A stretch of DNA of 64,000 nt from JAEYOM01 sp036260935 (GCA_036260935.1 DATALQ010000035.1:124001-188000); one strand, 5' to 3'; positions 40,528-50,413 are shown, numbered from the stretch's first letter. Numbers and translations: made by a program. Notes: generated by a model from the sequence alone, not told the origin.

Positions 40528-43395
40528 TTATAGCACTGTCCGAAGAAACTTTCCGGTATAGGACGCTTCTATCCCGGCCACCTGCTCCGGAGTACCCTCG
40601 GCAACGACATATCCGCCCAGGTTACCTCCCTCTGGCCCCATGTCAATGATATAGTCGGCTGATTTGATAACGTCAAGATGATGTTCAATTACCAGTACTG
40701 AATGTCCATTTTCCACAAGTCTGTTCAAGCAGTCTATAAGCTTCTGGATATCCGAAAGATGAAGCCCTGTAGTTGGTTCATCCAGGATGTACAGGTTGCG
40801 CGCTCCTTTTTTGATTTTGGACAGTTCATATGCCAGCTTGACTCTTTGCGCTTCACCTCCGGACAAAGTTGTTGAGCTCTGACCAAGGCACATATAACCG
40901 AGACCCAGCTCATTCATAATCCCAAGCTTGTGTTTCAAATACCTGCTGTCACTGAAGAAATCTGCCGCTTCCTCAACTGTCATATCCAATACTTCAGAAA
41001 TATTCTTTCCCCTGTACTTTATTTCCAGGCCCTCGTCTGAAAAACGCATTCCTTTACAAACTGGGCAGATTGTTTCGATATCCGCCATAAACTGCAGGCT
41101 CGTAACGATAATTCCGTCTCCGGAGCAGTGTTCACATCTTGTTCCATTTGCGTGAGTCAGGCTGAAATCAATTTCCCTGTATCCGCGGGCTATTGCCTCA
41201 GGCTGCATTGCAAAAAGCTCACGGATCTTGTCGTATATCCCGATATAGGTAGCCGGGTTTGATTTGCTGTTCCTGCCTATGGGCGCCTGGTCGATATTTA
41301 TGATGTTATTAATAAGCTCCGCCCCGAAAAGGAAATCATGTTCTCCGGCAACAATTCTGGCTCCCGTCTTGTTTACCTTCAACTGCTTATATAGAATTTC
41401 ATTGATCAACGAGCTTTTGCCGGAACCTGATACACCGGTAACGCATATGAAAACGCCAAGCGGTATATCAAGGTCGACATTTTTAAGGTTGTTTTCCCTT
41501 GCCCCCTGTATAGACAAAAATGTATCGCCCAGATCCCTCCGTTTCTTTGGCACCGGTATCTTTGCCGCTCCGGACAAATACCGTCCTGTGACTGATGCAG
41601 GTTCCTTCATTATATCTTCGAGTGAGCCCGACGCCACAATATTGCCTCCGTGCACGCCTGGGCCAGGGCCTATTTCAACTATATGGTCGGCGCTTCTGAT
41701 AGTATCGATGTCATGTTCTACGACAATAACCGTATTTCCAAGATCGCGCAGCTTTTTCATCGTATCTATGACCCGGTTCGAATCACGTGGATGAAGCCCT
41801 ATGCTTGGCTCGTCCATGACATACAGCATGCCCATCAGCTCGCTGCTGATTTGTGTAGACATCTTGATCCTTTGCATTTCGCCGCCCGAGATACTGTCGC
41901 TTCTTCTTCCAAGATTGATATAGTGGAGTCCGATGTCTATCAGCAGTTTTGTTCTGGTGCTTATCTCTCTGATAATAGAATCCGCAACCTCCCTTATATC
42001 CGCCTCAAAGCTCAGGGAGGTCAAAAAATCCAGCAACTCAGGGAGCTGCATTCTGCTCAGTTGGTCAATATTCTTTCCACCGACGGTTATTTGGAGCCTC
42101 TGTGTTTTCAGTCTGGCACCATTGCACTCAGGGCAGATTTTTTCTATCATGCATTCGTTGATAAAATTCGGCTCAAAGGCTTCTGTTGTCGATGTCTTGC
42201 GTATATAATTTTTGTACCATGCCTCCAGTTCGTTTACGAAACCCCAAAATGGCCTGTCTCTGCCTATGATCCAGTTCCTTTTCTGAGAAAATGGAGGCTG
42301 AAGCATTTTTACCGGTTCACCCTTTGTCCCATAAAAAAGCAATTCGTGTATTTCCTTCGGAAGATCATTGAACGGGGTATCCAGGCTGAATTTATATTGC
42401 TGTGACAGGCTGTACATCATTACGGTCCGGTAGCTGTCCTTACTTGAGGTGCTAAAAACTGTATTCTTCAGAGCGCCCTGGTTGATGCTTTTTCCCGGCG
42501 CAACTACCAAAAAGCGCGGTTCGACCACATATGACATGCCGACTCCAAGGCATGTGTGACATGCGCTCGCAGGGGAATTGAAGGAGAAATGGAAGGGCTG
42601 CATTTCGCAAAGCGTATAGTGATGCTCCGGGCAGGCGAAATTATCGTAGAAAGAGGCGTCCACACCTCCTACTACTTCCACTTTGACCATTATGTCTTCA
42701 TCAAGGGCAATCATGGCGGCTTCGATCGATTTTGTCAGCTGAATATACGTATCGTTTCTCAGCGTAAAGCGGTCAATGATAAGTTCCATCTTATAGCTTT
42801 TGGTCTCGTCGAGTTCGCGTTTTTCCGATAAAGAAAACGGCGCCCCATCAACAAGCAGGTTTTTGAAGCCTTTTTCTCTCAACTTATGAAAGACATAGTT
42901 GTAATCTTCTCCAAATACTTTATATACAGGTGCCCGAAGCTCTATAACTGTCCCGGTTGGAAGAGCCGACGCATGCTCGGCTATCTGGGCTGCCGACAGT
43001 TGCTTCAATTGATGCCCGCACTCGGGACATTTGCCGGTGCCTGCAGTTGCGAAAAGAAGTCTCAGATAATCATTGATATCGGTTACAGTTCCTACGGTTG
43101 AACGCGGATTGTTGTTGCTTTTCTTCTGCTCTATGGCAATGACAGGCGACAGCCCGCGTACATAATCGACTCTGGCTTTTTTAACCTGACTGATGCGGCT
43201 CTTGGCAAAGGTGGATATGGAATCAAGGAATCGCCTCTGTCCCTCTCCGTATATAACATCAAATGCAAGCGAGGATTTGCCGGAACCCGATACGCCTGTG
43301 ATGACTGTCAGTTTATCCCTTGGGATCTCCAATGATACGTTTTTCAGATTGTTCTGCTTTGCTCCCGATATTTCGATTGTTGTTCGGACAGCCAT
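40528..43395 (-). CDS. UvrA-family ABC ATPase (UvrA paralogue)
   Basis: 955-residue tandem ABC ATPase of the excinuclease subunit A family. Two Walker A motifs (GVSGSGKSSLAFD near 33 and GVSGSGKSSLINE near 640), two signatures (SISGGEMQRIK and TLSGGEAQRVKLA) and two Walker B DEP motifs are intact. The C-terminal zinc module CEHCSGDG..CPVCKGMRF is complete, but the first one reads CPEHH where UvrA has CPECG, so its zinc site is altered. I read it as a UvrA-like paralogue (as in drug-resistance or alternative repair proteins such as DrrC) rather than housekeeping UvrA, and no uvrB or uvrC is nearby. Follows the nucleotidyltransferase by 38 bases. Confidence 0.88.
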   Translation of the reverse strand: MAVRTTIEISGAKQNNLKNVSLEIPRDKLTVITGVSGSGKSSLAFDVIYGEGQRRFLDSISTFAKSRISQVKKARVDYVRGLSPVIAIEQKKSNNNPRSTVGTVTDINDYLRLLFATAGTGKCPECGHQLKQLSAAQIAEHASALPTGTVIELRAPVYKVFGEDYNYVFHKLREKGFKNLLVDGAPFSLSEKRELDETKSYKMELIIDRFTLRNDTYIQLTKSIEAAMIALDEDIMVKVEVVGGVDASFYDNFACPEHHYTLCEMQPFHFSFNSPASACHTCLGVGMSYVVEPRFLVVAPGKSINQGALKNTVFSTSSKDSYRTVMMYSLSQQYKFSLDTPFNDLPKEIHELLFYGTKGEPVKMLQPPFSQKRNWIIGRDRPFWGFVNELEAWYKNYIRKTSTTEAFEPNFINECMIEKICPECNGARLKTQRLQITVGGKNIDQLSRMQLPELLDFLTSLSFEADIREVADSIIREISTRTKLLIDIGLHYINLGRRSDSISGGEMQRIKMSTQISSELMGMLYVMDEPSIGLHPRDSNRVIDTMKKLRDLGNTVIVVEHDIDTIRSADHIVEIGPGPGVHGGNIVASGSLEDIMKEPASVTGRYLSGAAKIPVPKKRRDLGDTFLSIQGARENNLKNVDLDIPLGVFICVTGVSGSGKSSLINEILYKQLKVNKTGARIVAGEHDFLFGAELINNIINIDQAPIGRNSKSNPATYIGIYDKIRELFAMQPEAIARGYREIDFSLTHANGTRCEHCSGDGIIVTSLQFMADIETICPVCKGMRFSDEGLEIKYRGKNISEVLDMTVEEAADFFSDSRYLKHKLGIMNELGLGYMCLGQSSTTLSGGEAQRVKLAYELSKIKKGARNLYILDEPTTGLHLSDIQKLIDCLNRLVENGHSVLVIEHHLDVIKSADYIIDMGPEGGNLGGYVVAEGTPEQVAGIEASYTGKFLRTVL

Positions 43396-43433
43396 AAGAA
43401 TCTCCTTTCAGGAATATGATGATTTTGTATTTA

Positions 43434-44378
43434 TCACGGTATATACAAATACCCAATTTCTTCAACAGCCGGTTTGCTCTTGGGCGTTATCCGAATAGTC
43501 TGCGATACTTTTTCTATGACGCCCTTGTCAGCCAGATAATCGAACATTTCTACAACATAATGGCCTTCTGCATGAAAATGCTTTGCAATCAATGTAGTTG
43601 TTTTAATCTCCTGCTCCTCCATAAATTCAATTACAGGCTTTTTGACTACATCGATGCATTGTTCGAGATAGCTATCTATTTTTTTGATAGCTTCGGTGAG
43701 CTCTTTCTCGCTCAAGTGGTGGGACATCGCATCCTTATAGAAGGGAGCAATTGCTTGAGAATTGATTTTAAGAGCCTTCTGGATCGATTCCCTGGATGCG
43801 GGTTCCCCTGCTTTACATAGTTCCATATTCGCTATGACTTCTGCGGCCTTCAGGAGAAAATACTGCGAGTACAGAGGATCTTTTCTTGCAGTGAGCCATT
43901 TCTGAGCCTTCTCGTAAATGAACACCAGTGTGCAGGCATTGTAGAACAGCGATAATGCGATATCGTCCGATCCTATCTTTTTTATATCTTCAAAGTAATC
44001 ATGCAGACTCTCATCAGTAGTATAGACTATTTTCCCTTTTGCAAAATAGGATTGGCCGAAGGATCCTCCAATATTTCCTTCCATTCCTCTTTTGAACGAA
44101 CTCCTTGGCAATAAATAAGCGTTGATGACTATGCCATCCTCAACAATACAATAAGAATCTGTCTTAAGCGGTTGGTCCCGTACAATCACGGTCATGTCGA
44201 TATCGCTTTTTTCCCATACAACATCATAGGCAAGGCTTCCGCTTATGATGACCGCGATGACATTAGGATCATCACGGACTTTGCCAATGAAGCTTTCGAC
44301 TGCAGCCATATACCGTGCTTTGAGTATTTCTTGCGATTTCTCATCCACGATAAATAATCTCCCTTCAAATTTGTTCAA
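43434..44378 (-). CDS. Nucleotidyltransferase-fold protein with C-terminal winged helix
   Basis: 314 residues. The N-terminal pol-beta-type nucleotidyltransferase core has GSLAYDVVWEKSDID (Gly47-Ser48, Asp59 and Asp61 as metal ligands). A helical middle follows (about 130-240), then a possible winged helix (about 245-300). It resembles uncharacterised nucleotidyltransferase proteins and, distantly, aminoglycoside nucleotidyltransferases; substrate unknown. It lies upstream of the UvrA-like gene in one transcript and is divergent from the AraC/Rob-type regulator. Confidence 0.78.
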   Translation of the reverse strand: MNKFEGRLFIVDEKSQEILKARYMAAVESFIGKVRDDPNVIAVIISGSLAYDVVWEKSDIDMTVIVRDQPLKTDSYCIVEDGIVINAYLLPRSSFKRGMEGNIGGSFGQSYFAKGKIVYTTDESLHDYFEDIKKIGSDDIALSLFYNACTLVFIYEKAQKWLTARKDPLYSQYFLLKAAEVIANMELCKAGEPASRESIQKALKINSQAIAPFYKDAMSHHLSEKELTEAIKKIDSYLEQCIDVVKKPVIEFMEEQEIKTTTLIAKHFHAEGHYVVEMFDYLADKGVIEKVSQTIRITPKSKPAVEEIGYLYIP

Positions 44379-44475
44379 GGAAACACTTGTTCTGTTTTTT
44401 CCGTTTTGGTAAGATTATACTATACTTAATTTTTTATATCAGGACAAAAATTGCTGGAATTGGATATTCTTTTGT

Positions 44476-45366
44476 ATGGATAACTATTTACTGCAAATAA
44501 TCAAGAATACAACAGAATACATCGAGGATAATCTGTTGGAATCAATAAATCTGGACAGCATATCGGTGAATGTGAACATGTCCAAATTCCATCTTCTCCG
44601 TATCTGGAAGGGCGCTACGGCGACAGGTCTGATGGAATATGTCAGGAGAAGGAGAATAGCTCTGTCTCTTGGCGATCTGCTTAATAACGGCAACAGTATT
44701 GAATTTATCTCATCGAAGTATTCCTTTGGCAGTGAACGAACCTACAACAGAGTTTTCAAGGAAGAATTCGGTATAACACCCGCAAGGTGGAGAAGACATC
44801 CCTGTCAGCTGAATATTCTCGACCGTTTTAATGCTGATTTTATGAGTTGCGCAGGCGAAGGGCTGATTTTCTACAAGTCTACTACCATACTGCCGTCATT
44901 TTCAATAGCAGGCCTGGAGTCTGTAGTCGATACTGAAGATAACATGAAGAACCAGACAGCAAACAAATACGGTGTGGACTTCTTTTACAATCACCGGCCC
45001 AGGATCTTAAACCCGGTGGATAGGGATTTGTATATAGGCTATACGACAGTCCCGGACGATTTCAAAGGCCAAACCCTTTACCAGCCATCTTTGAAAACCG
45101 ATGAAAATTCCATCATTCCACCAGATATGAAGAAGAAAATGATAAAGCCCCACAAATATGGTGTTTTTACATATATGGGGCCGCATCGTCCCGAAGACAT
45201 CTCTTCAAAGACCCTATCTGAAATCTGGCAGTATGTAGCTGAAACCTGGATGCCTACAGTTCAATTCGACCTGAAAGAAAGGTTCAGGTTTGAATATATA
45301 AACTATGCAAAATGCAATAAGCAATATTGCGAATGTGATTTGTACTATCCTATCTCGGCATTGTAA
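44476..45366 (+). CDS. AraC/Rob-type regulator with GyrI-like effector domain
   Basis: 296 residues. The N-terminal double-HTH AraC DNA-binding domain (about 5-105, with LLRIWKGATATGLMEYVRRRR and YSFGSERTYNRVFKEEFG split by helices) is followed by a GyrI-like small-molecule-binding domain (about 130-296). This architecture is typical of MarA/Rob/BltR-style drug-responsive activators. It is divergent from the nucleotidyltransferase-UvrA-like pair, so it may control that operon. The ribosome binding site is weak. The C-terminus has a CNKQYCECDLYYP cysteine cluster. Confidence 0.85.
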   Translation: MDNYLLQIIKNTTEYIEDNLLESINLDSISVNVNMSKFHLLRIWKGATATGLMEYVRRRRIALSLGDLLNNGNSIEFISSKYSFGSERTYNRVFKEEFGITPARWRRHPCQLNILDRFNADFMSCAGEGLIFYKSTTILPSFSIAGLESVVDTEDNMKNQTANKYGVDFFYNHRPRILNPVDRDLYIGYTTVPDDFKGQTLYQPSLKTDENSIIPPDMKKKMIKPHKYGVFTYMGPHRPEDISSKTLSEIWQYVAETWMPTVQFDLKERFRFEYINYAKCNKQYCECDLYYPISAL

Positions 45367-45400
45367 AAAACAAGGGAAGCTGTAATCAGCCTCCCTTAAT
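45363..45400. terminator. Bidirectional terminator between convergent genes
   Basis: AAGGGA.AGCTG (45372-45382) pairs with CAGC.CTCCCTT (45387-45397). On the minus strand a T-rich tail follows; on the plus strand only weak T residues do. Confidence 0.75.
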
Positions 45401-45441
45401 TTCGACCGTATTCTACAGTGTTTCTTCTTCACTATTGACTG

Positions 45442-46353
45442 CTATTTGAATATGAAAGTGCTTTCATGTACTTGCCCATCATTACCAATATACTCTGCGC
45501 TCAATTCCCCGTTTTCCGAAAATCTTGCTGTTTTCAGAAAATTATCATCGCGCGCTTGGGGAAAATCCCCGTATATCTCTTTGAAACCGATAGACTTATC
45601 GAACATATCATGTATAATTATCCGACTTTGTCCGCCGTCCATATAACTTGCCGGATAAACGATTAAGTTATCCTTGGTGTCTTTTACATCCAAATACATC
45701 TGGCTTAACTTATAGTCAGATAGCCTGAAATACCAATGCGCCGTTGGCTGGCCTTCATAATCAGACGGATACTCAATAAATTCAAGGACATTTTCGCTGG
45801 TTCTATGCAGCTTGGGTAGTTCGTCCGCACTATCGCGGGAATCAAGTAAATAGACATTATCAGCACTTCCTAAGTCAAGCCCATGTACGAAAAAGAAAAA
45901 ATAATTGTTTTGATTATTAGAAAGAATACTAAAGTACTCACCCTTTTCGACAATTTCATAGCCGGTTAATAACATATACTGTATTTTGTTTATTTTATGA
46001 AACTTTAGAGTTCCATATTCAATCTTTCTTGTATACGTACCGTCTATCCAGACGCAATCAATTTGCTTACCATCCTTAAATAGCAACAGCGCACCATCTG
46101 GCGTTGTCCCATATAAAGTGCCGTTATTAACTACCTTTAAATTCGATGTATTCTCCTTAATTAAGTTTGTGTCAGTTATGATTTCATAACCACTAAACTC
46201 CTTGACAAGAATGTATTGTGAATTATCATCTATATCTACCAACTGCAAAGGGTATTCTGTTTTGTTGTCAAATGGGTTAAATATTTGAATAAAGCTGATA
46301 ATAACAATAAAAATTATTATACAAATAGCCGCAATAATGAGAATCTTTTTCAT
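45442..46353 (-). CDS. Membrane-anchored exported protein, function unknown
   Basis: 303 residues. One N-terminal hydrophobic segment (4-25) without a clear lipobox, then a beta-rich soluble domain. The repeated pattern of short strands with Asn/Gly turns (NGTLYGTTPDGALLLF, YYF-type segments) hints at a beta-propeller-like extracellular fold, but I do not recognise a family. The coding sequence is more A/T-rich than its neighbours, suggesting recent acquisition. Flanked by a bidirectional terminator and the ppdK terminator, so it is a single-gene unit. Confidence 0.7.
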   Translation of the reverse strand: MKKILIIAAICIIIFIVIISFIQIFNPFDNKTEYPLQLVDIDDNSQYILVKEFSGYEIITDTNLIKENTSNLKVVNNGTLYGTTPDGALLLFKDGKQIDCVWIDGTYTRKIEYGTLKFHKINKIQYMLLTGYEIVEKGEYFSILSNNQNNYFFFFVHGLDLGSADNVYLLDSRDSADELPKLHRTSENVLEFIEYPSDYEGQPTAHWYFRLSDYKLSQMYLDVKDTKDNLIVYPASYMDGGQSRIIIHDMFDKSIGFKEIYGDFPQARDDNFLKTARFSENGELSAEYIGNDGQVHESTFIFK

Positions 46354-46489
46354 ATAATTTCCTCTCTGCGGTAACCTGACTCTTTATTTCTCTATTATAA
46401 TCCATATTTCGGAATTTTTCATTATAAAGCACAACTGCGAGCAAAATAGACCAATCTTAGTTTTTCACAATAAAGACAAGCATTAGAAC

Positions 46490-46540
46490 CACAAAAAAAC
46501 AGGGTATTGCACTTTACGATGCAATACCCTGTCTGATTTT
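46490..46540 (-). terminator. Strong terminator of ppdK
   Basis: Perfect 13 bp stem ACAGGGTATTGCA/TGCAATACCCTGT (46499-46511 and 46520-46532), then TTTTTTT on the minus strand; 20 bases after the ppdK stop. Confidence 0.93.
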
Positions 46541-46553
46541 TACTGATTAGCAC

Positions 46554-49178
46554 TTATTTGTTCTTCACGACTGCCTGTGCTGCAGCAAGTCTTGCTATCG
46601 GCACGCGGAACGGCGAGCAGGAAACGTAGCTCAGACCGATGTTGTGGCAGAACTCTACGGAAGACGGATCTCCGCCGTGCTCACCGCAGATACCGAGCTT
46701 GATGTCGGGCCTTGTAGCTTTTCCACCGGCAACAGCCATCTTCATAAGCTTGCCTACGCCGTTCTGGTCTATCTTTGCAGTCGGGTCGGACTCGAATATC
46801 TTGACCTTGTAATAATCATCGAGGATCCTGCCTGCGTCGTCGCGGCTGAGTCCATAAGTCATCTGTGTCAGGTCGTTCGTACCGAAGGAGAAGAATTCGG
46901 CCTCTGTAGCGATCTCGTCAGCCAGCAGAGCAGCCCTCGGTATCTCGATCATCGTGCCTACCTTGTAATCTAGCTTGACACCGGCTTCTTTTATGATAGC
47001 GTCGGCCGTTCTTACTATGATATCCTTGACGAACTTCAATTCCTTGATTTCGCAAACCAGCGGAATCATTATTTCAGGCACTATACTCATGCCCTTCTTG
47101 TTAACATTGATTGCAGCCTCGATGATAGCCCTGGTCTGCATTTCGGCTATTTCAGGGTAGGAAACCGCAAGACGGCAGCCCCTGTGGCCCATCATAGGAT
47201 TGAGCTCATGAAGGTTCTTGATTATTCCCTTGAGCTGCTCAACGGAGATGTTCAATTCCTTTGCCAGAGCATTGATATCTTCCTCTTCCTGGGGCAGGAA
47301 TTCATGCAGCGGAGGATCCAGCAGCCTTATCGTTACCGGATAGCCCTTCATTTCGGTAAAGAGGCCTTCGAAGTCTCCCCTCTGTATCGGGAGGATCTTG
47401 TCGAGAGCTTTCTTTCTCTGCTCAACGTTGCTTGAAACGATCATCTGCCTGAAAGCAAATATTCTGTCTGGTTCGAAGAACATGTGCTCGGTACGGCAGA
47501 GGCCTATACCTTCAGCACCAAAACTCATTGCAGTTATTGCATCCCTCGGAGTGTCGGCATTCGTTCTTACCTTCAGAGTTCTGATCTCGTCGGCCCAGGA
47601 CATGAAGGTCGCAAAGTCGCCCACCATTTCAGGTGCGACGGTCGGCAGCTGTTCGCCGTATACATTGCCGGTCGAACCATCGATCGAAATCCAGTCGCCT
47701 TCATTGTATTTCTTGCCATTTCTGTCTATGAAATATTTTTCTGCTTCATTGATTGTTATTTCACTGCAGCCCGCTACACAGCAGGTGCCCATACCGCGTG
47801 CCACGACAGCCGCGTGTGAAGTCATACCGCCGCGTCCGGTAAGGATGCCCTGTGAAACGTTCATGCCTTCGATGTCCTCAGGAGAAGTTTCCAGCCTCAC
47901 GAGAACTACCTTCTTCTCTCCGCCCTTGACAGCCTCTACAGCTTCTTCAGCTTTGAAGAATACCTTTCCGGTGGCAGCGCCCGGTGATGCCGGAAGGCCC
48001 TTTGCTATCGGAGTTGCAGCCTTTATTGCCTTGGGATCGAAGTTCGGGTGGAGCAGCGCGTCGAGCTGTTTGGGGTCGACCTTGAGGATGGCTTCCTCTT
48101 TCGTTGCCATTCCTTCGTTCACCAGGTCGACTGCGACCTTCAAAGCGGCTGCTGCCGTTCTCTTGCCGTTCCTGGTCTGCAGCATGAAGAGCTTACCCTT
48201 TTCGATCGTGAACTCCATATCCTGCATATCTTTATAATGCTTTTCAAGAGTTTCGGCTATCTTGACAAACTGATTATATGCGTCCGGGTTGATCTCCTTC
48301 ATTTTGTCGATCGTCTGGGGAGTCCTGATACCTGCCACGACATCTTCGCCCTGAGCATTCATCAGGAATTCGCCATAGAGCTTCTTTTCACCGGTGGAAG
48401 GATTCCTCGTAAATGCGACGCCCGTTCCGGAATCGTTGCCCATATTTCCGTAAACCATTTCCTGTACGTTTACGGCAGTGCCCCAGTCGCCCGGTATATC
48501 ATTGAGCCTTCTGTATACGATGGCTCTCGGATTGTCCCATGAACGGAAAACGGCCTTGACTGCTTCCATCAGCTGAACCTTCGGATCCTGCGGGAATTCC
48601 GCACCCTTCTCCTCTTTGTACAGCTTCTTGAATCTCTTTACGACATCCTTCAGGTTGTCGGCGGTGAGATCCGTATCATATTTGGCACCGTTTTCTTCCT
48701 TAACGGCATCAAGAATCTTCTCAAACTTAGGCTTATCAACTTCCATAACGACGTCGCTGAACATCTGGATGAACCTTCTGTAGCTGTCGTATGCGAATCT
48801 TTCATTGCCGGTGAGCTTTGAAAGGCCTTCTACAACGGAATCATTCAGGCCCAGATTCAGAATGGTGTCCATCATACCCGGCATTGATGCGCGTGCGCCG
48901 GAGCGGACTGAAACGAGGAACGGGTTTGCAGGGTCACCGAATTTTTTGCCTACTGTTGCTTCAGTTGTAGCAAGTGCCTGATAAATCTGATCTTCGATTT
49001 CTTTGGAAATCGTCTTTCCATCCTTGTAGTATTGTGTGCAGGCTTCGGTAGTTACTGTGAAACCCCTCGGTACCGGAAGGCCGAGACCAGTCATTTCCGC
49101 GAGGTTGGCTCCTTTACCACCCAGCAGATTTTTCATCGAGGCATTTCCCTCTTTGAACAAATAAACAAACTTCGCCAT
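46554..49178 (-). CDS. ppdK: Pyruvate, phosphate dikinase
   Basis: Reversible conversion of PEP, AMP and PPi to pyruvate, ATP and Pi; a PPi-linked glycolytic step in many clostridia. 874 residues, standard. The N-terminal ATP-grasp half starts FKEGNASMKNLLGGKGANLAEM in pieces; the swivelling phosphohistidine domain has GGMTSHAAVVARGMG (phospho-His in TSHAA), and the C-terminal PEP-binding barrel has LCRTEHMF and CGEHGGDPSSVEF with the catalytic cysteine. GGAGG precedes the ATG. Monocistronic, with a promoter at 49.26 kb and a strong terminator. Confidence 0.98.
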   Translation of the reverse strand: MAKFVYLFKEGNASMKNLLGGKGANLAEMTGLGLPVPRGFTVTTEACTQYYKDGKTISKEIEDQIYQALATTEATVGKKFGDPANPFLVSVRSGARASMPGMMDTILNLGLNDSVVEGLSKLTGNERFAYDSYRRFIQMFSDVVMEVDKPKFEKILDAVKEENGAKYDTDLTADNLKDVVKRFKKLYKEEKGAEFPQDPKVQLMEAVKAVFRSWDNPRAIVYRRLNDIPGDWGTAVNVQEMVYGNMGNDSGTGVAFTRNPSTGEKKLYGEFLMNAQGEDVVAGIRTPQTIDKMKEINPDAYNQFVKIAETLEKHYKDMQDMEFTIEKGKLFMLQTRNGKRTAAAALKVAVDLVNEGMATKEEAILKVDPKQLDALLHPNFDPKAIKAATPIAKGLPASPGAATGKVFFKAEEAVEAVKGGEKKVVLVRLETSPEDIEGMNVSQGILTGRGGMTSHAAVVARGMGTCCVAGCSEITINEAEKYFIDRNGKKYNEGDWISIDGSTGNVYGEQLPTVAPEMVGDFATFMSWADEIRTLKVRTNADTPRDAITAMSFGAEGIGLCRTEHMFFEPDRIFAFRQMIVSSNVEQRKKALDKILPIQRGDFEGLFTEMKGYPVTIRLLDPPLHEFLPQEEEDINALAKELNISVEQLKGIIKNLHELNPMMGHRGCRLAVSYPEIAEMQTRAIIEAAINVNKKGMSIVPEIMIPLVCEIKELKFVKDIIVRTADAIIKEAGVKLDYKVGTMIEIPRAALLADEIATEAEFFSFGTNDLTQMTYGLSRDDAGRILDDYYKVKIFESDPTAKIDQNGVGKLMKMAVAGGKATRPDIKLGICGEHGGDPSSVEFCHNIGLSYVSCSPFRVPIARLAAAQAVVKNK

Positions 49179-49258
49179 ATATACCTCCGCTTAATATGTA
49201 TTATGTATTTAATGGATTTAGAAACAAGCAGATGTAAGCTTCCCGCTTAACCCATATC

Positions 49259-49286
49259 ATTATAACATAATATACTTTATTTTAAA
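49259..49286 (-). promoter_or_regulatory. Probable promoter of ppdK
   Basis: Perfect TATAAT (49259-49264) preceded by TGT (extended -10), with a weak TTTAAA (49281-49286) 16 bases upstream. Confidence 0.5.
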
Positions 49287-49357
49287 TAATTTTCATTAAA
49301 ATTTTGGGGCCGTGATGCCGCGATTTAGCATACCCATAAACATATGTTTTAATCCCA

Positions 49358-50413
49358 TCATTTTTTTACATGGTCTGTAAAGTGATCGCTGTACTTTATA
49401 TCTCCATTGCTCAGTATCCACATTGCCTCAGTATCGGGCAGGCTCTCGATAAATGGGAGACCTTCTTCAAAAGGCATGTTAAAAACAGAGGTTGACAACG
49501 CGTCAGCCTTGCCGGAATCCTTGCAGAGTATCGTGACCGATTTGTAATATACCGATGGGAATAAAGTGTTGGGATCTATGATATGATGGTAGTTCTTTCC
49601 GTTTACAGTATAATAGCGCTCATATATTCCGCTTGTGACTACGGATGAATCTACCGCATTTACATATTGTATCTCTTTCTGTTCACTTGACAGGTCGGGG
49701 TTCTGTATACCTACGCTCCAGGGCTGCCCTTTGCCCTCCTTGCTGCCCAGCGAGCGGACATTTCCCCCGACACTTATCATCCCCGAGGTAAAGCCGTTTT
49801 CCTCTGCCATGCGGCTGACCATCTCCGTTGCATAACCTTTGCCAACGGCGCCTACATCTATACTCATTTCAGGATCCTCGAGATAAACGGTTGAATCTTT
49901 TTCATTAATGATAATTTTACTTATATCCGTATGTTTACTTGCCTCCTTAAGCTCGTCCATCGGGGGCAGTTGCGCATTTTCCGGATTGTCTATCCCTTTT
50001 TCACGGTAGTCGTGCCATATGCTGAGGACTGAGCCAAAGGCGATGTTTACCCTGCCGTCCGTCTTTTTATACCAATCCTCCGAAAATTCGATGAGGTCTA
50101 TTATCTTTTTATCGACTTTAACAGGCGCCTTCCCTGCGTTGTCATTCACTGTCTTGAGGTTGTTCGTACCTTCGTAATTGTTATAGATATCATAAAGCTT
50201 GTGATACTCAAGCAATTTGTCATGGATCAGCTGGGAATACTTCGTGAATTCCTCCTTACTGTGAGTGTATCCGAGGATGGTGGTCACAGTGTCGAACACT
50301 CCGAGGAACTGCGACTCATAACGGGTAAGTTGTGCCGTCCCGCATGCGGTAAGATTAATAAGTATCAATACCGTCAGAAAAAAAGCAATCAGTTTTTTGG
50401 TCAAATTCAGCAC
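49358..50413 (-). CDS. fmnB: Exported FAD:protein FMN transferase (ApbE lipoprotein, EET-associated)
   Basis: Attaches FMN from FAD covalently to Thr/Ser of exported target proteins. 351 residues. A signal peptide ends in lipobox LTAC (Cys24), so the enzyme is a surface lipoprotein. ApbE motifs DVGAVGKGYATE, YHHIIDPNT and DALSTSVFNM are present. Its likely target is the FMN-binding-like lipoprotein encoded just upstream. In Listeria the equivalent FmnB flavinylates PplA. The start is either the listed GTG or TTG at 50402-50404, which has GGGGTG six bases upstream. A gap of 289 bases with strong hairpins separates it from the lipoprotein gene, so its expression may be partly independent. Confidence 0.93.
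   Translation of the reverse strand: MLNLTKKLIAFFLTVLILINLTACGTAQLTRYESQFLGVFDTVTTILGYTHSKEEFTKYSQLIHDKLLEYHKLYDIYNNYEGTNNLKTVNDNAGKAPVKVDKKIIDLIEFSEDWYKKTDGRVNIAFGSVLSIWHDYREKGIDNPENAQLPPMDELKEASKHTDISKIIINEKDSTVYLEDPEMSIDVGAVGKGYATEMVSRMAEENGFTSGMISVGGNVRSLGSKEGKGQPWSVGIQNPDLSSEQKEIQYVNAVDSSVVTSGIYERYYTVNGKNYHHIIDPNTLFPSVYYKSVTILCKDSGKADALSTSVFNMPFEEGLPFIESLPDTEAMWILSNGDIKYSDHFTDHVKK

Noticed and set aside
40528..43395. Housekeeping uvrA
   Set aside because: No uvrB or uvrC neighbour, a changed first zinc motif and pairing with a nucleotidyltransferase suggest a paralogue; not excluded.
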